DNA of 22,446 nucleotides from Prevotellaceae bacterium (GTDB lineage Bacteria > Bacteroidota > Bacteroidia > Bacteroidales > Paludibacteraceae): assembly GCA_031290375.1 (NCBI GenBank), contig JAITNR010000175.1, forward strand, positions 1-22,446, read 5' to 3'. The notes under the pieces are model-generated. The model was given only the letters and a program-made list of their open reading frames with translations. It did no database searches and had not been told where the DNA came from. Shown one piece after another: positions 1 through 9,500 of this stretch (position 1 is the stretch's first letter; each line of letters starts with the position of its first letter). The position numbers and the translations under genes are program-made.

Positions 1-1
1 C

Positions 2-42
2 CCGCAATGACGACACTTTTGTTGCTTTAGGTCGTAATGCGG
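2..42. repeat. Imperfect REP-like hairpin at the left edge
   Basis: Bases 2-14 (CCGCAATGACGAC) pair imperfectly with 31-42 (GTCGTAATGCGG): two 5-bp stems separated by a small internal mismatch. The left arm contains the reverse complement of the CGTCATTGCGG motif that also occurs near 3029 and 15715, so this is probably a third copy of the same dispersed family. The element may continue beyond the window. Confidence 0.5.
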
Positions 43-189
43 TAATCATATAAAATTATGCTGCAAATATACACATAATTATTTAATTATCAAAATATTA
101 ACAGTATTTTTTTGCAACAAAATAACACTGCTTCCGAGATTATTTTTGGCAATACATATTTTACTTGTTTACAGTAAGTTAATTTTTAG

Positions 190-522
190 AAGTGCCCTAT
201 ATATTATCCTGATAGTGTAGAGTCGGGACAAAAAAGTCAATTTACTAAAATGACTGCAGGTTCGTATAATTATTACGGTTCTACATTTGATTTTAATTCC
301 ATAATGCTTTATGATTCGAGGGCGTATGGCATAACTGTTATCGATGATGTGGAAATATATACTCAATATATTAAATCTTTGTTATTTAGTGCTCCTTTCC
401 CAGGTTCAACAGGATATCATACAGCCATAACAATAAAGAAAAAAGATGGTACTCTTTTTCAAGCTTCTGCAAACATATCACCGACTGATAAAAATGTCAT
501 TTGTCAAATTTACAACTACTAA
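190..522 (+). pseudogene. 3' remnant of an astacin-like (M12A) metalloprotease gene
   Basis: Reading frame 1 is open from 190 to the TAA at 520-522; the first ATG is at 250. The translation resembles the C-terminal part of astacin-family zinc proteases. A block of the form FTKM...STFDFNSIMLYDSRAYG matches the family's F.K...YDY.SIMHY...AF Met-turn region, and the end (KKDGTLFQASANISPTDKN..CQIYN) matches the usual ..LSptDi..In.lY ending. The zinc-binding HExxHxxGxxH motif, expected about 50 residues before the Met-turn, is absent: in-frame stops occur at 175-177 and 187-189 and no other frame supplies it. I therefore read it as a truncated, non-catalytic remnant. A short expressed 90-residue protein from ATG 250 cannot be excluded. 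It ends 12 bases before the preferred start of the lipoprotein gene, so the two may once have been one transcription unit. Confidence 0.6.
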
Positions 523-534
523 AACTGAATGATT

Positions 535-1158
535 ATGAAAAAAATACATTTATTAATAATTTTTACAAGTATAAGTTTCGCAAGTTGTGTTGTAGACCCT
601 GTAGATTATATTCCATCTTATTCTCATGTTACATTTTTAAAGAACACGCTTGATTATCCTATATTGGTTCAGTGTTATTTTCGCCCTTTCAACTATAATC
701 CGTTCTGGTGTGAAAATGAATTGATCCCATACAGCGACACTGTTGAATTTCAGCCAAATGAATCTAAAGTAGTTATGGATTATATGATTCCGATAGGTAT
801 AAAAATATTTAAAAGCAGTGATAATACCTTGCTTTTTGAAGATCTTGATGGGCTTCAAGATTTAGGTGACATTTTGGAATATTCTTCCGAAGAAGCAAAA
901 AATATTGGATTGTTCGAAACTGAACAAATTGTAAATTCGCCGGGCGTGTCGAGTGGTTATTGGATTCAAGATGACAGATATTTATATGAAAATGTACCAT
1001 GGGATTTGTACCCTATTTATTTTGATTATTATTCTTGTTATGATCTGTTGATAACAGATATGGACAAGTTGCGTAAAAAAAAATGCATTGAAAATGCCAA
1101 TGGATATGCTTTTGTGCATTGTATAACACTAAATCCAGATGCTGATTGTTTCAGATAA
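535..1158 (+). CDS. Putative lipoprotein of unknown function
   Basis: I do not recognise the family. The product has a typical lipoprotein signal: MKK, a hydrophobic stretch (IHLLIIFTSISFA), and a cysteine at residue 18 in SFASC, fitting signal peptidase II cleavage and lipidation. The start at 535 gives the usual MKK signal; ATG 529 is in frame two codons earlier and also possible. The mature part is acidic and rich in aromatic residues (Tyr, Phe, Trp) and contains five further cysteines. No transmembrane segment or catalytic motif is visible. It directly follows the astacin remnant and is closed by a strong terminator at 1178-1220, so it is the last gene of its unit. It is probably exported to the cell envelope. 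The lipobox has Phe at -3, which is less usual. Confidence 0.75.
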   Translation: MKKIHLLIIFTSISFASCVVDPVDYIPSYSHVTFLKNTLDYPILVQCYFRPFNYNPFWCENELIPYSDTVEFQPNESKVVMDYMIPIGIKIFKSSDNTLLFEDLDGLQDLGDILEYSSEEAKNIGLFETEQIVNSPGVSSGYWIQDDRYLYENVPWDLYPIYFDYYSCYDLLITDMDKLRKKKCIENANGYAFVHCITLNPDADCFR

Positions 1159-1177
1159 TTATTGTATGTCATGTTTT

Positions 1178-1220
1178 AAAAAAAATCGGCTTTAACCACA
1201 ATTTGAAGCCGATTTTTTTT
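1178..1220. terminator. Intrinsic terminator, bidirectional
   Basis: A perfect 15-bp stem pairs 1178-1192 with 1206-1220: eight A, then TCGGCTT, a 13-base loop, then AAGCCGA and eight T. The T run follows the GC-rich half on the plus strand, and the A run gives the same on the minus strand. It closes the lipoprotein unit and insulates the rhomboid gene. Confidence 0.9.
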
Positions 1221-1233
1221 ACAAAATAAATTG

Positions 1234-1242
1234 TAACTTTGC
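1234..1242 (+). promoter_or_regulatory. Probable promoter -7 box of the rhomboid gene
   Basis: TAACTTTGC matches the Bacteroidota -7 consensus TAnnTTTG and lies 26 bases before the ATG at 1268, just after the terminator. No convincing -33 box is visible. Confidence 0.6.
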
Positions 1243-1267
1243 AAAACTTAATTTTTTAACTAAAGCT

Positions 1268-1951
1268 ATGCCCAATACAGAGAAACAGCGATTAACGAAA
1301 GCAATATTCTATCCCGTTGTTTTGTGCTTTACGATAATTTTTGTGTTTGTCGTTGAAAAAATCTTAAACCTCGATTTTTCTATTTTTGGAATAGAGCCGC
1401 GAGAAACAAAAGGGCTTGTCGGAATTGTAACAATGCCCTTTATCCATGCAGACGTCAGACATTTAGTACAAAACATCGTTCCGTTTTTTCTATTGACCCT
1501 GACCCTTTTCTATTTTTACAGAGGCATTGCACTGGTAAATTTTGTACTTATGTGGCTATTTTCGGGCTTACTTCTTTGGATAACAGGTCGCCCAAGTGCA
1601 CATATCGGGGCTTCGGGAATGGTTTATGCTTTGGCTTTTTTTCTCTTTTTCAGCGGCATTTTTAGGAGACACATACCTCTGATAGCTGTATCTGCTATAA
1701 TTGTTTTCTTTTATGGCAGTTTGGTTTGGGGCGTTTTTCCTTGGGAGGCTCACCCCGAAATATCTTGGGAAGGACACCTTTCGGGTGCATTTGCAGGAAC
1801 ATTTTTTGCAATAATTTTCAGAAAATCAGGTCCTCAAAAACCCGAACCCATTTGGGAAGATGAGGAGCAGAAAGAAGATGAAGATTTTGAGCGACAAACG
1901 GGGTTCGAACCCGCGACCTTCGGCTTGGGAAGCCAATGCTCTGCCAACTGA
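1268..1951 (+). CDS. Rhomboid-family intramembrane serine protease
   Basis: Rhomboids cut transmembrane segments of substrate proteins within the membrane using a Ser-His dyad. The nucleophile motif GASG is at residues 114-117 (Ser116) and the catalytic His is in SWEGHLSGAFAG (His170). The upstream HADVRHLVQN block (residues 60-69) corresponds to the family's His/Asn oxyanion region. Six or so hydrophobic segments lie between residues 12 and 185, as in the minimal six-helix rhomboid core. After the last helix comes an acidic tail (EPIWEDEEQKEDEDFE). The final 19 residues, from Arg209 in RQTGFEPATFG, are encoded by the antisense strand of the tRNA-Gly gene and the stop TGA lies within it. The core looks intact, so activity is likely; substrate unknown. 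Confidence 0.9.
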   Translation: MPNTEKQRLTKAIFYPVVLCFTIIFVFVVEKILNLDFSIFGIEPRETKGLVGIVTMPFIHADVRHLVQNIVPFFLLTLTLFYFYRGIALVNFVLMWLFSGLLLWITGRPSAHIGASGMVYALAFFLFFSGIFRRHIPLIAVSAIIVFFYGSLVWGVFPWEAHPEISWEGHLSGAFAGTFFAIIFRKSGPQKPEPIWEDEEQKEDEDFERQTGFEPATFGLGSQCSAN

Positions 1952-1962
1952 GCTATTGTCGC
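1890..1962 (-). tRNA. tRNA-Gly (anticodon CCC)
   Basis: Read on the minus strand the sequence folds as a full cloverleaf: acceptor GCGACAA/TTGTCGC, D stem GCTC/GAGC, anticodon stem TTGGC/GCCGA with loop TTCCCAA (anticodon CCC), T arm GCGGG-TTCGAAC-CCCGT. The discriminator base is T, as usual for bacterial tRNA-Gly. CCA is not encoded. The gene overlaps the 3' end of the rhomboid CDS on the opposite strand, and starts 14 bases after the stop of the agmatinase-like gene on its own strand, so it may be transcribed from that gene's promoter. No separate promoter is evident in the 14-base gap. Confidence 0.95.
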
Positions 1963-1976
1963 ATTTTTATTTAAAA

Positions 1977-2855
1977 TCACGATTTTGTTTTCAATTCAAA
2001 ACTATGCACAGCCTTGTACGTCATCATTTGATAAATCAGGCGGGCAGCGAGACAATCGGGTGATTTGTCGTACGGATTTGGACACAAGCCAACCACGTCA
2101 AAGCCAACTACATTAGTCTGCTGAAAAATCTGTTTCAGCAACTTGAGCATCGTAAAATATTGCAATCCGCCCGGTTCAGGCACACTCACAGACGGCATTA
2201 CTGAGGGGTCAAAAACCTTTAAATCTATTGTGATATAGGTATTTTTGCTGCTCAGAGTGTCAAACACTTCATTAACCCACCTGTTCGACTGGTCAAAAAA
2301 TATGTCTCTGGCAAAAAACATTCTTGCCATATCGCTGTTTCTTTTGCCGTCAGCACTCATGGAACGGATGCCGATTTGAGTTAGCGGAGCCAGTTTTTTT
2401 GCCTGATACATGGCACATTCGGGTGCATACTCCGACCCTTTGTAATTGACTCTCATAGAATTGTTTGCTCCAAACTGAATAATGGTAATATCTTCGGTTT
2501 TGGCACAGGCAGCCCTCATTGCACCTATGCAAACTGTGCGATTGCCGCCAAGAACAACAGGAAACTTCCCCAATTCAAGAATTTCACCAACCTTTTTCTC
2601 CACAGAGGAACATACTTTTTCGTCCGAAATAAGATTGTTAAGTGGTTCCAAGGTGTATATTCCCTTTAAATAAACTTGAGTAGTGGTTTCGGTGTCGAAA
2701 TATTCAAAGTGCTGCGATGCTTCAATAATAGCCTCAGGTGCTTTGTTTGCCGTTGAATTCCAATCGTTTTGGGTGCTGTATGGCACAGGTAACACAAAGA
2801 ATTTAGATTCGTTACTATCTGTAAATGCTCCTTTTAGGCCTGAAAAATTTTCCAT
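1977..2855 (-). CDS. Agmatinase/arginase-family protein, probably catalytically dead
   Basis: Full-length ureohydrolase-fold protein (292 residues). Family landmarks are easy to place: VLPVPYST near residue 21, VVLGGNRTVCIGAMRA (100-115), IIQFGANNSM (125-134), YITIDLKVFDPSVMP (207-221), VPEPGGL (225-231) and VVGFDVVGLCPN (249-260). Active members bind two Mn2+ through a His in GG(D/E)HS, two Asp and one His in DAHxD, and two Asp in DxDxxDP. Here these positions read GGNRT (His to Arg106), GANNS (Asp, His, Asp to Gly129, Asn131, Ser133) and DLK (Asp211 kept, second Asp to Lys213). Five of six ligands are gone, yet the reading frame and hydrophobic core are intact, which suggests a retained pseudoenzyme rather than decay. 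Agmatine or arginine hydrolysis is not expected. The ATG at 2855 gives the expected N-terminus. The gene is followed by tRNA-Gly on the same strand. Confidence 0.85.
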   Translation of the reverse strand: MENFSGLKGAFTDSNESKFFVLPVPYSTQNDWNSTANKAPEAIIEASQHFEYFDTETTTQVYLKGIYTLEPLNNLISDEKVCSSVEKKVGEILELGKFPVVLGGNRTVCIGAMRAACAKTEDITIIQFGANNSMRVNYKGSEYAPECAMYQAKKLAPLTQIGIRSMSADGKRNSDMARMFFARDIFFDQSNRWVNEVFDTLSSKNTYITIDLKVFDPSVMPSVSVPEPGGLQYFTMLKLLKQIFQQTNVVGFDVVGLCPNPYDKSPDCLAARLIYQMMTYKAVHSFELKTKS

Positions 2856-3027
2856 AATAATTTGGCGTTACGTTTTATGAGTTGTATCTTTTACTTAAAA
2901 ATATTTCAATTGCGAAATTACAATAAAATTTTGAATTAAAAAAACATTTTTTGAACCCAGTTATTATGAATAATGAATAATAAATAATAAAAACAATATG
3001 ATTATCAGTATAACGTCCTAATGCTAT

Positions 3028-3059
3028 CCGTCATTGCGGGTCGTAGCCTGCAATGACGG
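3028..3059. repeat. REP-like hairpin
   Basis: CCGTCATTGC (3028-3037) and GCAATGACGG (3050-3059) are perfect inverted copies. Three more pairs (two G-C, one G-T) extend the stem to 13 bp around a 6-base loop. The CGTCATTGCGGG motif recurs at 15716-15727 and, inverted, at the left edge of the window. Confidence 0.8.
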
Positions 3060-3178
3060 GTATTGGGGAAGTGATTTGGGTATTAGATACGATATTCATA
3101 AAGAAAGGGAATTATTATAGAGAACTTATTCATTATTCATGCCAATCAACCCGTATTGCTTGAATTAATATCATTGTT

Positions 3179-3294
3179 CAACCCTATGGGTTGAGGTATC
3201 GGTAACTTTCAGCAGTAAGTTTCACTTACGGTTATTAACATTCTGTTCTATGGACACAAGCGTTCCTGCATTTTTCAACCGTTTCACTACGGTT
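3179..3294. repeat. Cluster of short palindromes
   Basis: Three small inverted repeats follow one another: CAACCC-TAT-GGGTTG (3179-3193), GTAAGT-TTC-ACTTAC (3215-3229) and AACCG/CGGTT (3277-3281/3290-3294). Two share a TTTCACT core. The arrangement resembles non-coding dispersed elements of Bacteroidota chromosomes rather than a gene; I cannot name the family. Confidence 0.5.
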
Positions 3295-3440
3295 TACTGA
3301 ATGATTGAATAACTGACTTAACATTTTCTCATTGTTCATTGTTCATTATTTCCCCCTATGTCTTGCCCTAAAAAAATAGCACTACAACAAAAATTATTAG
3401 CCAATTATTTTTTATACTCAGATATATCAAAAATATTGCC

Positions 3441-3448
3441 TACCTTTG
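3441..3448 (+). promoter_or_regulatory. Probable promoter -7 box of the giant surface-protein gene
   Basis: TACCTTTG fits TAnnTTTG and is followed by CATTGTAAAAATC. It lies 93 bases before the ATG at 3541, implying an A/T-rich leader of about 85 bases. No clear -33 element. Confidence 0.55.
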
Positions 3449-3540
3449 CATTGTAAAAATCAAATGTTATTTGTTAATTATCTAAAAATCAAATTATTAA
3501 AAATTAGTCTTAAATTTATAATTCTCAAAAAAGTAGCAAT

Positions 3541-6500
3541 ATGCAAAAGTTTACACGTTTTTTTAACATTTTATTATTTTTCTTAACATTATTTTGCGCA
3601 AATACAATTAATGCTCAGTTTCAACTGCCAAACAGTGGCTTTGAAACGTTTGAAACAGGATTTAACGGCGAAGGAGAACAACCGACAAGCTGGAAAGGCT
3701 CAAATGTAGTACAAACAGTAGCAGGATTTACCGCTCGCGGTACGTTAGTCAACAGTAGCAACAGCGGACATACAGGCAACTGTGTTTATCTGCACGTTGA
3801 AGAGGTAGGAGCAATGGGAATTACCGCCCCTGCACCTGCTTTTGTTGCCCTTGGTACACCCTGGAACGAGGTTAGCGGCTTGAGTTCTTCAAATGCCATC
3901 GGTGGCTGTACTGGAGGCTTGGCTTTTACTCATCGCCCTGACACCTTGTCGCTCTGGATTAAAAGAACATACACTAACACTGAAAATGCTCACGTTATGG
4001 TTTATCTTTGGTCGGGCATTTCGCAGGGAACATCCTATATAAACAAGGGTGGAAACTGCCAAAGTTCAAATAGAACCGATGAACAACTGGATGTTATGGG
4101 TATCAACACCCGTTGCACCACCACACAACTGGCAAACTTGATAGGCTCAGGCGAATGGGTCAGTAACCAGCAATTTACAGGTTGGACAGAGATAAAAATT
4201 CCTGTCAGATACTTTAATAATTCCATCCCCGAAAAAATAAATGTGATTATTTCGGCGGCAAATTATCCGTGTGAGGGGTGCTCAAATTCCATCAAGACGG
4301 GTTCAAAGTTGTGGGCTGACGATTTGAGTCTTCAATATTCTTCAAAAATAGATGAAATTAGAATTAACAATCGCTCCATGTCGGGCTTTAACACTAATAC
4401 CTTAACCTATACCTACTCGCTTGGTGTGGGAGTTGTAACCATTCCGCCAATTACTGTCTATCGTAGCGGCAGACAGCTTTCAAGTTCGGAAATTTTGATT
4501 ACAAACGGCACAGTAGGTGGTGTCCCAACCACGATAAGGGTTAATGCCGAAGACGGTAGCAGCTCGACTACCTACACAATTAACTTTGTGGCTCAACAAT
4601 CGACTAATTCGCGTCTGTCAAATATTTTTATAGATGGCAATCCGCTTACCAATTTTAATGGATATGTTACCGGCTACAATGTGGAGTTGCCATACGGCAC
4701 AACAGTATGTCCCACACTTACAGTACAGAAGGCTGAGACGGAGCAAACCTTCATCATTACGTCATGTACAGGCATTCCGGGCAGTGCCACCATAACCGTT
4801 TTTGCAGAAGATATATTGGTATCTCAGACATATACAATCAATTACACAGTTGCAGCACTGACAGACAACACTTTGCAGGATATTTTGGTTAACGGTGTTT
4901 CCATATCCGGCTTCAGTTCCACAAGAACCAACTACACTGTTGAACTGCCCTTGGGGACGACCACAACCCCGATCATTACGCCTGTGTCGGCATACGCAAG
5001 TGGCGAACAGACGATAGTGTTAACAAACAACGGACTTTCAGGTACTTCCACAATAGTTGTTTCTGCCGGAAATTCGCTTGTCAGGACATATAGGATAACC
5101 TTTACAGTTACAGCCTCTTCTTATGCCTGTCTCAACAGCATCAGGGTTGGTGGCACTCTTTTGGCAAATTTTGATGCTGAAACTTTGACCTACAACTGCC
5201 TTTTGCCGCGCGGCACAACTGTTTTGCCCGCAATCACGTGGACTTTGGGCGAGGCAAACCAGACAGCAACGCTCACAGCGGGCGGCGTAAATGGCGAAAC
5301 AAGGATTATGGTTCAGGCTCAAAACGGCAATATGGTAATTTATAAAATCAATTTCTCTGTGGAACGCTCCGAGGTTTCCACCCTGAACGATATTTTAGTT
5401 GACGGACAAAGCATCTCCGGTTTTCGACCGGACAGTTTGAACTACACAATTCAACTGCCGAGTGGAACCACTGTTGCTCCAACCATTACTTACGTTTTGG
5501 GCGATTATGCTCAAACGGTCAGAGTTACGTCAGGGGGGCTGACTTCGCCTGCAACTATCAGGGTAACGGCTGAAAACACCGTGTTTTCAACTATTTACAC
5601 TGTCAATTTCTCTGTTACGATGTCGGCAAATGCTCAACTTGCATCAATTATTGTTGATGGCAGCGCACTTGCAGGCTTTTCACAGGAAATTTTTAGTTAT
5701 GACTATATTTTGCCAAATAATGCCACTGTTTGCCCTGAAATTGAAGTAGTTAAAGCCTCTGTCGGACAGCAGATTGTTATTGTCAAGCCCCAACTTGCTG
5801 GTTTGGCTACAATTGAGGTAACACCCGAAACAGGCGGTTCAAGCAATGTTTATGCAATTAACTTTGCATTTGCTCAATCGAACAATTATTTGCTCGACTC
5901 AATACAGATAGATAATGTTCTTTTTGCAACATTTAACCCCGCAACTTACTCATATACAATCACTTTGCCTGCACACAGCGAAGTGCCTGAGATTAAGGCT
6001 TTTGCCTCTGATTCAGCCTCGCTACTGGTGGTAGTGGATAATGGTTTGGACAGTTGCAGGATAGTGGTTACAGCCGAAAATGGCGAGCAAAATATTTATA
6101 AAATTTCTTATAACGTTCTTCCAAGTACAGAAACAGGACTTACCGATATTCAACTTTGGAACAGTAACAGTCAATTTGTTTCATTAACAGGCTTTGATAC
6201 AGATGTTCTTGCTTACAGTGTGGATTTGGCTTGGGGAACTGCGATTGTGCCTGTAATTCACCCTGTTAAGCTGGAAAACACTCAAACCGTTTCCATTAAT
6301 TACGGAGGGGTAAACGACACAACCCGAATAAGCGTACACAATGCGGCATTGAGTAATGTTCGACATTACAGCATTATCTTTAATGTGGAGGAATCAAGCG
6401 TGGCTACTCTAAGTTCTATTTTGCTTGATGGAAATGAAATAGGTGGTTTTGACCCTAACACACTTTCGTACACGGTGGTTTTGCCGTATGGCACGACTTC

Positions 6501-9500
6501 ATCGCCTCAAATTGGTTATGAAAAAGCAATAGTTGGCACAAATACTGTTTATAATCAGTTGGTTAAGGTAACAGATGAAGGCTTGTATCAGCCTGCAACT
6601 CTCGAAGTTACGGCAGAAGATGGCACAACAAACATCTATACTCTTTATTATCAAATAGATATGTCTGCTTTTCAAAATGGCAACTATCTGACGGGTATTT
6701 TAATGGATGGTGTGTCTGTGGATGGTTTTGACAGTCAAACTGCTGATTATGACATAGTTTTGCCTTACGGAACAACTCAACTGCCTGACCTTGTATTCTT
6801 GAAAAATTATCAGGAACAGACTGTTTTTGCCGATTATTCAGAGGTAAATGGCACTACAACAATTACCGTCAAATCAAATATCGCAGGTGTTGCCGATATG
6901 GTCTATAACCTGCACTTTTCAGCCTCAAATATTGAAAAAACTGTTTTGACGGATATTTTAATAGATGGTGTTCCTTTGGCAAATTTCGACCCAACCGTAA
7001 AAACATATATCCTGCCTCCGGTTACAACGCCTCCGGTAGTAACTTACAGTGCTGATTTGACGAAAGTTGCTGTAACTGAAACAGACGACCACAAACATGT
7101 TACTTTCAAGGTTGAAGATATTGAAGACTCCGACATTTACAGTCTTTACACTGTTTATTTTTTCTATCAAGATGATGTAATTCCTAATCCAAGTTTTGAG
7201 AATTGGTCGCCAACTGCCTATTACAGCAAGCAAAAGCCTACGAGTTGGTTTGCTCCTGCTGACGACAGAACAATTCCAAAATGTACCATTAATTTTTTCA
7301 CAGATGCCTATGCAGGCGGCAACGAGGTTACTCAATCAACAAGCGAACTAACAAACGGAACAAAGGGTGTTTATCTGCAAACAAAGTATAATTCCAATGG
7401 AACCTGGGTTATGCCGGGATTGATTACACTTGGCGAATTTCACTCTTTCGGAAGTTGCATAACAAGCTCGTACGGCTCATCTGTAACTGGGGGTATCAAT
7501 TTCAGAAATACCCCGGATAATGTTCTTTTAGATTATAAAATCACAAGAATATCATGTAGTGATAATATGAGGTTTGATTTCCAACTATGGAATACAGGAA
7601 CAGATTATTCTGCGACGGAGAGCGTTGCTGCTGTTTCCCATACGGATGGGGCTACAAGTACAGGCTGGATAACAATGAACAAATCTATTACTTACAATTC
7701 CAACAATATGTCGCCTCAACGGTTGAATATTATCATAAATGCTTCATATTCGGCTGGTATAGAAACTTTGTACAAAGCGACGTGTCTTTCGGACAGAGAT
7801 TATATGTATGCCGACAATCTTCGTTTTGAATACTCTTCAAAATTATCAGATATTGCGGTTAATGGTGTTGTACTCACAGGTTTTGATCCAAACACTTTGA
7901 GTTACAACGTTGATATTTCGCCCGAATACTTGGGTGTTCCGCAGATTGTAATAACAGGTCAAGTGCCTGACCAGGAGCATAGAATTGTTATTTCAGACGA
8001 AGTCGCAGGGCAAAGAACTGCTACAATTACCTCCATTGCCGAGGACGGCTCGCAAACGGTTTATACCCTCAATATTGCCCGTGCAAATTCTACAGTAGAT
8101 GTTTTGACAGACATTATTATTAATGGAACCGGGATCGCAGATTTCAGAGCCGACTCACTGGATTACACCCTCACGATAGCAAATGGCTATGCACATCTGA
8201 ACAGTGTAGCCGTGATCAAAGGTGAAGGTCATCAAAGTGTTGACTATCAAATTGCTAATGATCAACTTTTGATAACCGTTACCGCCGAAGACGGCACTGA
8301 AAATGTTTATACAATCAATTTGAAGGGGCAGCAATCGAACAATTCAACTCTGGTAAACATAGATGTAGAAGGTTATCCGACAGGCTTTGCCGAAACCACA
8401 ACATCCTATCAAGTAACACTGTCTGCCAGCACAAAAGATATTCCGTCTATTTCATACACAAAACAAACTGATGGGCAGACTGTTATCTTCTCAACTAAAG
8501 CAAACAATGCAAACGATACTGTATTTGTTCAGGTCATATCGCAAGACCGTCTGGATACCACAATCTACTCGATTGCATTTGATACACAGGCTGTTGTTAC
8601 ATCTAAACTTTTGACAAAGATCTCTATAGAAAATGTTCTTTTAGATAATTTTGATAAAAATGTATTTGAGTATCAGATAGTTGTAAGTGGCACTTTGCCC
8701 AAACTCACTTTTGAAAGGGAGTTTGAACAGGACAGTGTTTCTTCCACTCATTTTTCCGACTCGGTAGTGTTTGAGGTTGGTAATGCAAATGTTTACAAAG
8801 TTGTATTTGTCAAAGCCCAGTCAAACAACGCCCTGTTAAATAATATTTCGGTTAATGGGCAGACAATTACCGGCTTTGCCCCAACTGTGTTCGAGTATTC
8901 GGTTGATAATACAGGCAATAATTATCTGCCGCAAATAACCATTCAACCTGATAAAAATCAAATTATTACAGTAACAAGAAGTGGAGATAAGGCTATAATT
9001 GAAGTTGCAGCACTTGGCAATTCGTCAAACCCTGTGATTGCCACAAACGAATATTCGGTTGAGTTTGTTGCTTCCGTGCCGATTTCAAATGACTCTGTCC
9101 TTGCAGGCATTTTGCTTGACAGAATAATGATTGCAGGTTTTGAGCCTGACTCTCTGAACTATGCAGTCTCTTTGCCCGAAGGCACAACACTTTTACCTGA
9201 AATTACCGTTATTCGCGGCGACAGCAAACAGACAGTTCAGATTACCACAAATGGTGTCAATGGCACAACACAGATTGTTGTAACCTCCGAAAATGGCTCA
9301 CAAACCACATACACCATTGACTTTTCGGTACTTCTGTCCGATTACGCCTTGCTCAACCTCATTTTAGTGAATGGTGTTGAAGTGAATAACTTTGCCCCAG
9401 ACATATTAAATTACTCATACACACTGCCTTATGGAACAACCGTATTACCTTCGATTGAGTACGAAAAGGGGCATATCGGGCAGACTGTAGCTATCACTCC

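Larger units (their letters stand above)
2856..3540. other. 685-base non-coding spacer with repeats and a promoter
   Basis: This gap between divergent genes has no credible ORF. It holds AT-rich direct units of the AATAATG/AACAATG type (2966-2995, 3127-3139, 3328-3350), a REP-like hairpin (3028-3059), a run of short palindromes (3179-3294) and the promoter box of the giant surface-protein gene (3441-3448). The 5' leader from 3449 to 3540 is very A/T-rich. Confidence 0.7.

Noticed and set aside
1860..2063. 67-residue plus-strand ORF across the tRNA
   Set aside because: It is another frame over the rhomboid tail and tRNA; its GSNPRPSAWEANALPTELL segment is a typical mistranslation of a tRNA gene.
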